Source of the DNA: Brevipalpus yothersi
Lineage: Eukaryota > Arthropoda > Arachnida > Trombidiformes > Tenuipalpidae
Reading direction: 5' to 3'
Length of the DNA: 64,000 nucleotides
NCBI GenBank assembly: GCA_003956705.1
Contig: QZCP01000120.1
Span: 121,500 to 185,499, forward strand
Position 1 is the stretch's first letter; each line of letters begins with the position of its first letter. The notes under the pieces are model-generated. The model was not told where the DNA came from and did not search any database. It saw only the letters and a list, made by a program, of their open reading frames with translations. Both the position numbers and the translations under genes were made by a program. Positions 22,291 to 36,100 of this stretch are shown piece by piece.

Positions 22291-23806
22291 GAGAGAGAGA
22301 GAGAGCGATGAAGTGAAAAGCCGAGATTAGAAGAAGTGAATTTACGGAATAAGAAGGATAATCGAATGAGAAATGATTTCGTAGAGCTCCTGATGTTGGG
22401 ACGATGATCTTGGAGAAGAAAAGCTTTCATTACAATGAGAAAAGATGTTTTCATAGTCTCTCTCATCTCTCTCTCATCTTTCTTTCCCCCCTCCTGAATG
22501 ATTATCAACAACAGATATGCACAAATTCACTTTAAGTCACTCTCTGTCTCTCTCTCTCTAGTTTTTTTGAAGAGGTTGCTTATGAGTTTGATGCTTGATG
22601 ATGATGCTTTCGACCCAATTTCACGGTCTAAAGATATTTTTTCTCATTTCCACCTATTCAACCTTAGTCTGCCACACCATCAACTATGTGTGTCACTTGG
22701 AAATGACAAAAATATGATTTCTCTGTCATTTAAACACTTCAGGCCTCAAGGGTCATGATTCATTCTTACGTAACGATTGAAGAGGATGAATAAGAGAGAA
22801 AAAATGCTGTTTAAAAGTTGATTTTTTACCGATTACGCCATACACAAGTAAAACGTATTTATATATATATATATAAACGTATTCGTGTCAAAAATATTGA
22901 ACCCCCAAAAAAGCTTTGAAACCCATATCAGCATTCCCACAAGACTGATGGAAAACATTTCATTCGCTCAAAAACTCATCGATTCTGGTGAAAAAAATTT
23001 TCTCTCTCTTCTCTATTTTTCGTTCAAATTCTATTGCGATGATCTTTTAGATGCTCATCAACAGTGGAGAGAGAAGAGAAAAAGTGTTGCCTGCCAGCAT
23101 CGATCATTGGCAAAGGAGAAACTGTGAAGTATGACTGGTTAATCGTAGAAGAAGAGGAGAAAAGTTCTTGTGAAAGATGGAAGAGAGAGAAGAAAAAAAA
23201 GTAATAGCAGGAGAAAAAAATGAAAAACTTATGCAAAAAGGATGAAAAATTTGAAGCAAAAACCAAAGCAAACCCTTACGTAAAAACATTCACTCTTTCT
23301 TTCTCTCTCTCTCTCCTAACGTTATCGTGAACTATTTATGAATATTCTTCTTGAACCATCATGAGATATCAGATGTCATACTCATGGAATAACAGTCACA
23401 ATTGCTTCATATGTATACATCATCTCAGCTTATCTCTCTCTCTCTCTCTCTCTCTTCCTACTACTCATCCACCTTCTTCTTCCTCTCCTCCTTCACATCA
23501 TTTTTCGTTAACATTCTCAACCGCATCCTTTTGCCACTACTACTATTACTGTATATCCAGTTAGCTTCTAAACACAGGATATATCATGAAAGATGAGAGA
23601 AAGAGACTGAAGAACAGAGCTTCCTTTCTTTTTTGTCTGAGAAAGAAAGAGAAAAAAAACACTTGACTATTCCAAGAGGCCATATCACTTCGTGAACATG
23701 CTTTTCGTGCCCATAGACTTGGAAGAGAAGATTACACACGAGCTCAATCAACTACTGGCAATATTCTGGCAAAGCCAGTACGATTTTATCACTTTTCTAT
23801 GTTATA

Positions 23807-23860
<54 letters not shown>

Positions 23861-24593
23861 CTCTCTCATCCAGCCGGAAGAGAGGAGCCATCAAATCTTG
23901 ATGATGGTCCACACGAAATAGTCATCAAATTAATTTGTCCTCATAAGCTGTATATATGTAGACAGTCATTTATATATATATATTTATTTTTTCTTCGAGG
24001 TGAAAGTTTGGAGAGCAAGAGTCCAAGCATATAAAAATTGGTCATACTTCATCAACATCAAATGAGTCCTGAAATGAAGATGATAAGGCAATTGATCATA
24101 ACAAGACTAAAGATGAAACTTTTTTTCTCTTTTCTGTCATTTTTTCCTTTCTCCCATCTTCTATGCCCATCATGATCATTTCAAATCATCATCTTGTTCT
24201 CACTGTCTCATCTCTTTATTCCATCTTGCCTCTAATACTCTTTCCCTGTTCTATGTATTGGCTCAGCAGCCAAACTAGACAGAACGATATTCCTTCAAGT
24301 TCTCTGTACTCTATTGGCGATTAGTCTTGTGTAACTGAAGAAAGAATAAGATAGAAGTAAAAGAGAAAGTATCTATTCTCATCTCAGTTGCCTTTCACCT
24401 TCAGTAGCCATAATTAACCAGTTTATTGATGGAACTGAAAAAGAGAAAGAGACACCAATAGATAGAGAGACTATTCATTGAAGATGTGTTGGTTTCGATA
24501 AAAGAATGGAGAGGTAAAAGGGCTCTCGGATCAATACCATCGACCGGACCAATTGTTGGTGTGTGGGTTATATGTGTTGACTATGGGAAAAGA

Positions 24594-24665
<72 letters not shown>

Positions 24666-25154
24666 GAGTGATAAAATAGAAAGAAAATCAGTGCTAACAT
24701 TGGGTGGACTGATGAAGTGGTGGTGGTGAAGAAAGACAAGCCTCACCTAGACATAGTGCAATTTGTTCAATTGTTGTTGTATATCTGAATTGAGTGCCTT
24801 TCGTTCTCTTTTACTCTCTCTTCATTGATTATATATCGAGCAATACGTGCCATCAAGCAGCAAAATTGTGTGACCCATAAAATGAGCAAGAGAAATAGAG
24901 AGGTTGAGCCTTATATATATCTAGTATAAATGTGAATGTAGAGTACACAGTAAGAAAAAAAAAGATCACAAATGATGATCACAATAGTTGAAGAATCCAT
25001 GTAAAAGAAATCAAATGGTTATCCAAAGCTCTAGATAGAGAAAGGTAGAGAATGAAAAGAAGTAAGTTCATGACTTGTGTTGAAAAAGAAAGGGCACAAA
25101 AAACTCATCAACGACACTTTATCTCTCCGTATTCAGTCTCATACATTTTTTTCT

Positions 25155-25214
<60 letters not shown>

Positions 25215-25395
25215 ACCTAAACCTCATAAGGAGTGAGAGTCATCAATCTCGATTATCCTGAAAATATTATCATCTTCGCTTCTCAGCCATGTTACGAAAA
25301 GTCTCTAGATAATGTATGATCAGAATGTGAATACCTTGTACCATGTTCTCCCTGATCTACTGTTCACTTATATGATGATCATAAAAACTTTTATA

Positions 25396-25459
<64 letters not shown>

Positions 25460-26783
25460 CATCATGCAATACACTCCTTGTTTGAGAAGATTTTTAGGAT
25501 CTCTCTCTCTTTTTCTTTCTCTCCCACTCTCTCTTCCAGACTTTTTTCTTTCATTCTGGGCGAGATTCCCTACCAAAACTTCACATGTAAAATGCAACCC
25601 TTTTATTTTGAATTTACGCCAAACCTTACCCAGATGAGGCTCCCGCAATTCATACGTTTTGCAAGTCCCGAAAAATCGTGTACAGAGTCCTATTATTTCC
25701 AGTTTATTTTGCATTATCCACTTTTTTTCTGTCATTTCCATTCTTTATCAATACTAAATCAGCTCATGAAATTGTGATTAGAGTTTAAATTAGCCAATAC
25801 TTTGTCACGGCTACTGAATGTGAATGGCAAGCTGAATTTTGTATCAATTTCATTTCACATTCAAACTGAGTCCTCTACTTTCACTGCTACTTTTAATTTA
25901 GTTTTTACTTTTTCTCTTTCAACCAATTTTGACCGGAATTGCAAATGCATATCTAAAAGTTTCACTCTCTTCGAATGAAAAGTGAAAATTTTTCGTTTTC
26001 TAAGCAATAAACTCAATACATTTAATCATCACTAGAGAGAGAGAGANNNNNNNNNNNNNNNNNNNNNNNNNNNNNNNNNNNNNNNNNNNNNNNNNNNNNN
26101 NNNNNNNNNNNNNNNNNNNNNNNNNNNNNNNNNNNNNNNNNNNNNNNNNNNNNNNNNNNNNNNNNNNNNNNNNNNNNNNNNNNNNNNNNNNNNNNNNNNN
26201 NNNNNNNNNNNNNNNNNNNNNNNNNNNNNNNNNNNNNNNNNNNNNNNNNNNNNNNNNNNNNNNNNNNNNNNNNNNNNNNNNNNNNNNNNNNNNNNNNNNN
26301 NNNNNNNNNGAGAGAGAGAGAGAGAGAGGACCATTTTTATATGGCTGTACTTGTATGTATAGTATGTGTGTTCTTTTGGGATTCAAACTATTTTACCCAT
26401 CTTTTTGTATGCTGAAGAGGGAATTCAATTTCCCTGGAGCTCAAATCTAATCCACCAAAAGAGGAAAAGAGCAGTTATATTCATCCAGAAATTTTTTCAA
26501 GATATATCTTCACAGAATAGGGTAAAGCAAAGAAAGTAGATAAACTGAGGGTAAGATATAAGATATATCTCATATGAGGGAAGAAGAGAAAACAATTTTA
26601 TCCAAGTTTTTTCTCTTCACAATACAAACACACACACATACACATACCTAGTTTAGCGAACAATATAAACGATTTATGAGTGCTCTTTGTTTTTTTGTGT
26701 GTGTAGTACACACAAATACTTTTTAGTTACGTGAAAGAGAGAATAGAAAAGATGGAAAACTCAAGAATGTCGAGAGTGAAAGA

Positions 26784-26827
<44 letters not shown>

Positions 26828-29292
26828 AAAGTATCTGCAAGTGAATCCATAACCGATTGGGAGCAAGTGAATTCATATCTTCATCAAAACCCAAGTTTTC
26901 AGCCTCCAGGTTTTTATTTGTAAAGTGTATAAAAATTTCTTAAAGAGCTATTCAATATATGGCAAAATAAGAGCTTAAAACTTACAATTTCTTATCATTC
27001 AATTTATTCATGAGTTGAGTCATTTTTTCCCACTAATATTGGGGTTTCTTCTTTCTGTCTTTCTTTACGTTTTTTTGAAGTGAAAAAATATAGTGAAAAA
27101 AGAGTATGATCTTCAATAGGTGAAAGAGAATCGAATCGTCAGCAGAATCAAAGAGAAACTTTTACTCTCTCTCTCTTCTCATTTTGGTGGGAAAAGAGGG
27201 ATAAAAGATTCTTTTCGAATGTCGTCAGAATACTCAAATCTACCAGAGAAAGTATACCATGATTTACTGTTGAAAAATTGTAAATCTTTCAATCGAGATT
27301 AGCTTTCCCTTCTCTCCCCTTAACGAATAGAGGCTTACCTTTTTATCAGTATAAACTTAGACAAACAAGTGGAAAATGAACCCATAATCTTTCTACACAT
27401 CTCAAAGGTCAAGCTGCTCAAAGGCTTTCAGATAGATGGGCCATGTTTTATTCTCTTAAGAAGAGCTCAAGTTTTGGTGGAGAATTCAGAGAATTTTTGG
27501 GAAAAAGAAGAAGAATACTTCTTGATACCTGAATTCTTTTGGAGAGAGAAAAAAATGCAGAAAAATTTATCTCACAAAGATTTGAGACGCATTTTTTGCC
27601 CAAATAAAGCTGAAACTCTCGACTTGGATGAAAACATGAGTGTTGTTTCTATTCCGAAAGATGTTCAACAGAGAAATAACTTTATATTATTAAGAGTAAA
27701 TTGAGCTTTCTCTCTCTCTCATCTTATGACCTATTAGTGACTTGCATCATTTGGAAGTTTATGATCTCAACTCAATCAGAGTAAGTAAGTAGAGAGAGAG
27801 AGAAAGAGAGGGAGAAATTCAAATTCTCTACTTCATTATGTAGAGCAATATAGCTCTTTCTATTTTCCCACATACACATGGTAGCCCTGAAGGAAAGCAA
27901 AATTGATCAGAATAGAGAGAATGGTTCCATCATGTAAGCAGATCATTTCTATTCAACGAGCTCATAACCAGAAGCTCATATTCTATACCCTTTTCTCTCT
28001 CATTCCTCTGGCTACCAGACAAATAGGCTACACATATACACACAAGTCCAGTTAATTTACCATGATCTTGCAATCATGTAACGAAGCGAGATAAAATTTC
28101 TCATTCCATTTCGTTTTCCTTCATCATCTTTCTTCTTCTTCTTTCTCTACTACACTTCTTGTTACCCTGTTTCCTCTGATCCCTCTGATTTTGGCTAGGA
28201 CAACAAAATATGAGCCCAAATCTTTTTCGTTCCCATTTTCCAAGGTGTAAGCTCATGAAAGTGAAAGAAGTATTCTCATCATCCAGAATCTTATGCATTT
28301 ATACAAAGTTGACCGTAAACAAGAGAGAGAAATAAAGAAGAGAAGTAGAAAGAGTAAAGTAGGAAAAAGTTGATTAATGCATGGAATAATTGCACAGAAC
28401 CAAGTGAACTTGCAATCAAAGGGAAAATGGGTGAAAGAGAAGAAAGTTTGTGTATATGTATGAGAGAGGGTGTTTAGTCTGTTGATGGTTATTAGAACTT
28501 ACTATACTACTACTGAATAACTACTGAAATTGGTAGTTTTGCTTCCTTCTTTTTCTCGCTTTGCCTACATCAAGGTTACAATAGTGGAAGAGAGAGAGTG
28601 TATATTTCATCAGTATGCTGGGAAAAATTCATGAATGCAATAGAATAAGGAGAAGAAGAAGAAAAAAAAATGATAAACGACCATGAAAAGGAGAGAGAGA
28701 AAGTAGTAATATATATATATGTTTCCATTGGAATATATATATTTATGAAGAATGAATCTGAGCGAGTCAAAAGTTGCGTGGAACTAAATGAATGAAGAAT
28801 TGAAAAGATGGGAGAGAAAGAGTGAAAGAGAAGAGCAACGAGAATGGTTTCGGAAACGAAGCACATCAGGCAGACACCATTCAGACCGATTGGAGCATGG
28901 AAGTCTCACCCTGACAATTAGTTTCACTCAATCAATAGTTAGCAACATGTTAGCTCAGAATTTTCGAAAGTTAAGCAATGATAAAGCATCCAATGGTGTT
29001 TGATGAATGTACGGGGTAAAGATAAAGAAAAAATGAGCAAAGATTTCTGTTTTATCAATATTTTCCCTTTTCAAGAATGGTGAGAGAGAATGAAAGAAAG
29101 AAATGAAATATAATGTTCAGAAAAGAGGGCATAAAAAGTACAGCATAAGCTTTGCAAAAATGTATCATGATATAATGATGAATGATGAAAAATTGAACAG
29201 TCGAATGATAAATGGATTTCTTGCCATACAAATCCCATGAAATTAGTGTCATTCCCTAGTTCTCATATGATTCAAGTAAATCTTTTCATCTC

Positions 29293-29346
<54 letters not shown>

Positions 29347-30172
29347 ACTTTCTATGATTCCAAATCATGAATACAGCTAACAGACGAACACAAATATTTT
29401 CGACACATAACACTTTTCATAAGTATTAAAGTCAAAGGTGGCAAACTGATTGACGTTGATCTTTGATCCATACCTTTTTTGCCTCTGAATTACGAGAAAA
29501 TGTTTTCTCTTTTTTTGCTCTGCCACATGCTCTGAATAAGTGAGTTCACAGCTTTTTTACCCTCTTTTTGCTTTACGATTACACTCGATTCAGACAGAAT
29601 ATTTTTATGCTCAGAAGGAATACTCTTGATTATAGATGGACCAAATTTTTCGATTCAATACCTTTTGCTCGTTTCGAGAAGAGAAGAAAATCTTTCAAGC
29701 GTTATATTTCATTTCATGCCCATATCTTCTTAAATGTATTTATACACATCCACATGAAAAGAGAGAGAGATACATCGGATTCAGTAGATGAAATCTTCAT
29801 TCATCCTTTTTCTTGGAAGTTTCATGAGGATGAGGAAAATCTAAGGGCCATTCACCATGCCTACTCATTTACTCTTTATTTCCATCCAGCTGATGTAATT
29901 CTTTTTCCTAGTTGATGAGATAGTTCCCTAGAGTTCATCTTCGTTCTGGATGTTCGTTCCGGTTGTTTGACGAAGCGATTTTAGCATCAAATATTCTTCT
30001 TATGATGGAAAATGATCAATACTGTGGACCAAGAAGAGAGAACAGATGAGTGAATATATTTGATGAGAATTAGAATGAGTAAATGGCTCTGAATCGATAT
30101 CATACGATCGCAGAACAGCATTAAGTGTTTAGAGAGATTCACCTAAGTTAAGTCTATCTACTCATTTCGTTG

Positions 30173-30211
<39 letters not shown>

Positions 30212-30658
30212 CCTCTTCTCTTCTTTCGATCCTCTTCAGGTATTTTCTATCTCTGTGATTATATTGAACTGCATCCCTAACAGATTGTTGAGCCAGAGTT
30301 TTCCATGGTAGTATAACTCTCATATATATATATAGTCCATCCAGAAAGAGGAAAGAAAGAAAGAAGATTGAAAGAGAAAGAAAGATGAAGATAAAGAGAA
30401 AGGCAAAGAGAATAGAGAAAAGAATTCATCCGTGCATACATAAACGATGCTTTTACTCTTTATTCTTTTCTATTCCTATTCAATGGTGATGAAGAATAGC
30501 TCGAAGTGGCAAGGCTTTGAAAGTAGAGTGAGTAAGAGAGAGAATGAAAGAGGAAAAGAATTGTGTAGAGAGGTGATCAATTACAATCGATTGGATCATG
30601 ATGCAGTTCCTAATCTATTCGAGTTGGAATCAAGCAAGTCTTAAGTTCATGCATCAAT

Positions 30659-30718
<60 letters not shown>

Positions 30719-33088
30719 TTCCCTTGGACCGTATGAAATGATGAATACTCCTAGGATTCAACATGGATACCTGTTAAACCTTTCATCTTATCCATCCATT
30801 CAACTGATGTCTGAGAAGCATTTCCAAAAACCAACTCATTACATGAAGAATCACAAGCATATACATACACTCACACACAAAATCTTGTTTGTTGTCTCTT
30901 AGTTTTGTCTATCGAATTTGTTTTCCCGCGTGTACATCTTTCTCTCTCTCTCTCTCTTTTTCTTTCTTTCTTTCTTTCTCTTTATCTTCATCTTCATCTT
31001 TATCTTCCTCTTCCTCTTCCTCTATACTTCTCCATGATCAATCCAGTCTAGTATGAATATGATAGCTCCTCAGAGCATCCAATTCATCTTATTTTGTTCA
31101 ATCCATTTCCAGCAAAATGGATAATCTAATGTTGAAATAATCGATATTTATTTCCTTTTTATACCTTTTACCTGCACTTTTCTGATCGATTCTCATGACC
31201 AAAGAATCATCGTGAGAACAAAAAAATATGATAGAAAAGAAAGACAGAAAAAGCGAAGATAATGGCTGTAAGATATAAAAATTGTTGCTCGCAAATTTAT
31301 CTGAAGGAATACCATATAATATAAAATCTGATTCCAATTCATGGTATTCCCCAGGTATTCCTCACTGATCACCAAAGTCATGCTTGACTATAATTTTGTG
31401 TGTGTTTATGTGTGTGTTCCAAGAAAATTAGATGATCATTTCATCAGTTGATTATAGTGGTCAACGTCATCACCATCAATAAAACTCATATTTAATGCGA
31501 ATATCAAGGATTACTGATTATATATTATACATACATACTCACATATGTATACGAGAGATGATGATGATGATGATCATGTGCATATACAGAATATATATAT
31601 CATACGTGAATCGATAGGGTTTCCCATGTGGCTATATAGAATGTTCATTGGAATATATAGATAGGCTAAGTAGGTGACAAAATGTGGATGAAAAATAGTG
31701 TCTGCATTTGGCAAGCTAGTTAAAAGGGAAAAGATGAGGACCTGTTACTTGCACGTTTATACTGTGGATTGAAAATGATTCTCTTTCTCTCTTTCTCTTT
31801 CACTCTAATCAGTGGCTATCATCATCTGATGATGATTATACTGATACTTAAATTACTGCCTCTGTGGATGATTGTAGCAGTAGCAGTTGGAAAGGTCATA
31901 ATTCAAGGGTCCACCATGTGAATAAAATAAATAGGCTATATGATTAGATTTATTTCTTCTCTCACTACAAAATAGTGTAAAGGAACTAGGCGTAATCAAA
32001 GAGAGGGAGAGAGAGAGAGGAAGAATATTCCATCAAGAATATATAAGATATTAGATTATAATTTTGATTAGCAAATAATATGAGAAAGAAAATGACACTT
32101 TTCCGCTTCTTTTTTCCGGCGACTTAATAAAGATTGCTCAGGAATATCAGAGAGTAAACACAGTAGCAAATAAATGAGCCGATGGCTATTTAGCTTTTAT
32201 TGTTAACTTTTCCTTCGTTCCCATATATATTCCATGGTGTTATGAGAGAGAATCTCTATGGATCACCATCATCAACAGATATACACATTAAAGTATACAT
32301 ATACACACACTCACATACATGAGAAAGTATGACAGATATGAATCTGAAAGGTAGATTAATCTGAAAGTGGAATATTGATTTTGAGATTAAAAGTTCTGTA
32401 TACTGTATACACACACAGACATATGGTATTCTCTCTCTCTCTCTATCTCTGTTGACGATTGATTTGAGGTATAAAATGTATATAAAAGTACAGGGTGTGA
32501 GAGAATGTTGATTGTTATATATATTTGTTCTTCAAATGAATCTTCCAAGTGAAAGATGGTCCCTGGGAACGTAAGTGAGAGAAAGAGAGAGAAAGAAAGA
32601 GAAAAAAAGTTCTAAGTAATAGTCCAATCACTTTATTTTGGTATCTTAACTCGATAAAAAGTGTTCTTCTTCTTATTTTTCTTCACTCTATCCAATTTCT
32701 CTGTCCAAAGTCAAACATGAGAAAAGAGATAAAAAGAGAGAAAGAAAGAAAGGAAGAGAGAGATAGAGAGAAGAGGAAAAAAAAGTCAAAGTCAGCAATA
32801 TATATATAATATTGATCACGAAGTCTGTGAGCATTCGAAACCAGCAATAACCACACATTGTTGGTCGTGGCAAGTGAAAAGCGAGAGTACATGTTCAGAA
32901 TAATTTTTACCCATCGTAAGTGTGTGTGTGTGTTTGGATGTTGCCCACCTCAATACTCTCTACCTCCCCACCTCACCCATTGCTGGGAATCCGTTGATTA
33001 TCCCGGACGAAATGGTAGACTTGGAATATACACACATATACCGGGCTGGAAGGGGCGAAGCACCATTGCCACTTAACTACATCAATAG

Positions 33089-33140
<52 letters not shown>

Positions 33141-36100
33141 AGCTTTTCCTGACGATGCTGTAATCTGAATGTGATTCATGATCTTTGTGGAAGGCGTTCC
33201 ATGTTCATGTATCATGATGTTCATTGATCTTACTCTATTCTCTAGTTTGAATTCTTCTTATGGTAATAGAGAGAAAGAGAAAAAAAGAGAGAGAGAGTGA
33301 ATATCTAGTTTTTTTTCAAGAAAAAAAACGAAAGGATCAGCAAGTCTTTTCATATTATTTCGAAGAGTATATGCAGACCAAAGGAAGAAAAATGGGCTCC
33401 CAAAAGAATGAAAAATAAGAGCCACCATTGGAATATATCTAAATCGAAGGACGATAATCTTCAATGCTTAGGGAGAAAATTTTCACCAAAAAAAGTGAAT
33501 AATTTTTACCAGATATTTCTGGATCATTTTCAAACATTTCTGATCATTCTTCACCATTGAATCCATCTTTTCCTTCTCCCTTCTTGCGAATATTATTCTC
33601 TCTTTTCCTCTCCTTTTTTTGCCATTTGTCTCCCTTTTCAAACCATTTCTATGGATGTAATTTGAGCGCTGAAAGATGAAATATCATGAGTCGCAAATGA
33701 GATATTGTTTCTCTCTCTCTTTCGCTTTCACTCACGATTGTCGAATAATCTGACATAATAATAAAAGGCAAATACAAAGCAATACTTGAAATGCTCTCCA
33801 ATTGGAAAAGTAATCAATGAAATAGAGCCAATCTGGGTTTAGTAACAAAGAAACATGCACGGGAAAAAAAGGAAACCAGTGAGAGTCAAGTGACAAAAAT
33901 GACGATCAATTAGGCGAAGAAAAATAATAGTGACAACACAACATGTGTAATTCTCTGTATTGTTGAAATGAATTCCTTTGCTTCTACTGTTTCATCAAAT
34001 TCCTTTGTAACAGCATAGGTCACCATGTATGACTCTCTCTCTCTTTCCCTTTCTCGCTCTTTCCTTGTTGATTGCTCAATTACATTTTCATTGACAACCT
34101 CCAGGGAAATGTCAACCATTCAGTTGCCTATTATTGTGAGTTTTCCCTATCATTCCTTATGAACTCACCTTTCCTCGTAAAAAACTGTCTGGTGTTTATC
34201 TGTCTATGGGAGAGAGAGAGTAACAAGAATGAAGAAACATTTCAATTGCTCAAATAAATCCATGAAAATAGTATTGGATGATTTAACTTAACCGGAAGCG
34301 TTAAATTTTGATCTTTATGAGAGAAGAAAACGATAAAACAAACAGAATGAGAAAGAAAGAGAGAGAGAGAGAGAGAGAGTAATTGAATATAGCAAAAGAA
34401 AGTGAAAGAAAAAGTAAGATAGATACACAACATCATATTCAACTTTCTTATTTGCCCAAATATTTAAGTTTATCTTCTCATCCTTCCCCAGCCCGAGGAT
34501 TTGTTTGATTTCTTGCTTCCTCTCTCTTTCTCTGTCTTTCTCTCTCATTTTTTCTTTCTCTTTTTGCCAATCACAGTGTAACTAAATTCTCGTTCTCATT
34601 AACCTCATACGCCACTGTGTACAAAACCAATATAAATGACATACAATATATATACATATAAAAAAAATCATCCATCATCCACCACATCGAACCTAATATT
34701 ATATGCTAAATTAGCAGATATACACTTTCAGTGTATATATAATATCTTGAACAAACTCATTAATCATCTCCTATTCAAGTTGTAAATCGAAACACTTGTC
34801 CACAAGTTATCATCATCTGAATCAAAATGATATATAATATATTATCAACTATGACGCAATCCATAGTTTTAATGGTTAGTGGGAAGGTTTACATCAAGAT
34901 GTAGCCACCATGGGTGGAACTTAATTTTTGGTTGCTTTTCTGAGATTATTGGATTAAGGAGAAGTGGGGAAGGGTTTTGTATGCGTGAAATAGAAGAGTA
35001 TTTAAATATTTTAGAAAGCTATAGCAAATTAAAGAGTTTGGGGGGCAGAAAAATTTTCCAATCATTCGAGAGCGTTTTATGTAGTCCTGGGTGCTAGGGT
35101 GCAATTTTGCCCTGTATTCATGTAAGACGCAGCAGCTGCAAATAAAATGCATAATACCACTATCTGAGCATTTACATAGGTCTGATAGATTGCCTAGATT
35201 CTGAAATAGTAGTTTGCATGCTCCTCTTCGGACCTTCGTTGGTGCTGGGCAATTTTGCGTCATCAACCAAAATTCTCTGTCAACGTAACTGTTGTATTCT
35301 TTCCTTTGCCACAATTGGTCGAACACCCCATCAATTATTTTGGTAATTTTGTTGTGTATGTTGACGTTGCCGAATAGGTCCTCTGGCTCGATGGTTACTG
35401 CTGGTGTCCAATCGCTCCTGAATTTATCTACATATTCTTGTGTTCCTTCTTCGCTGAAATAGAAGTTTATCTTTTTGATACATTCCATCTGCCAGATATT
35501 GAGGCAGCCACCAGCTCGATTTATCGATGTATCTTTGCTCACGATTAGAAATTCATACTTGGATACACCATCATTGAACCCTTTCAAGATAGAGTATAAT
35601 CCTATTCTTATGATGTCGAAGCTACAATATGCTCTATGAAAGATGATTGACCATTTTTGCGATGCTCGCTTCATACCCACAATCGCTCTCAGTTCTCTGT
35701 TAGCTGAAACTGTTTTGAGCTCAATCGTCACATCACATGGGACTTTCCGTTCCACTAGCCTAAAGTTCGTAAACGGATGGTATTTGAGTCCTTTGTTGGA
35801 ATACCAGTTTCTTAGTTCCCCTAACTTAAAGTGCTCTCTTACAAAATTGTGGGTGGCGAAATTCTTATTGCCAGCAATACTAAAGAGCGTGCTGATGAGG
35901 TATTCCCTACATAGCAACCCTGTCGACTGAAGAGGAAGAGATGAACTCAACGATTTGCCCCTGGAGAACAGACAATTAGCAATACTGCTCTCAATCGACC
36001 ATAATTTCTCCATTATTGCTATCAACGGTCTTTCATCCAGTAGTAGCGGCATTGCATGAGAGTATAGTGCAAGTATGCACTGCTTGATGATTAGTTTTTC

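Noticed and set aside
23400..26400. Ser/Leu, Arg/Glu and His/Thr open frames over CT, GA and CA tracts
   Set aside because: Translations of microsatellites only.
27369..27704. 111-codon open frame in dunce intron 1
   Set aside because: Lys/Glu/Phe-rich without any recognisable motif, no splice or conservation evidence; expected by chance in 20 kb of AT-rich intron.
29568..29915. 115-codon open frame in the inverted repeat copy
   Set aside because: The sister copies at 9830 and 16235 do not keep an equivalent reading frame.
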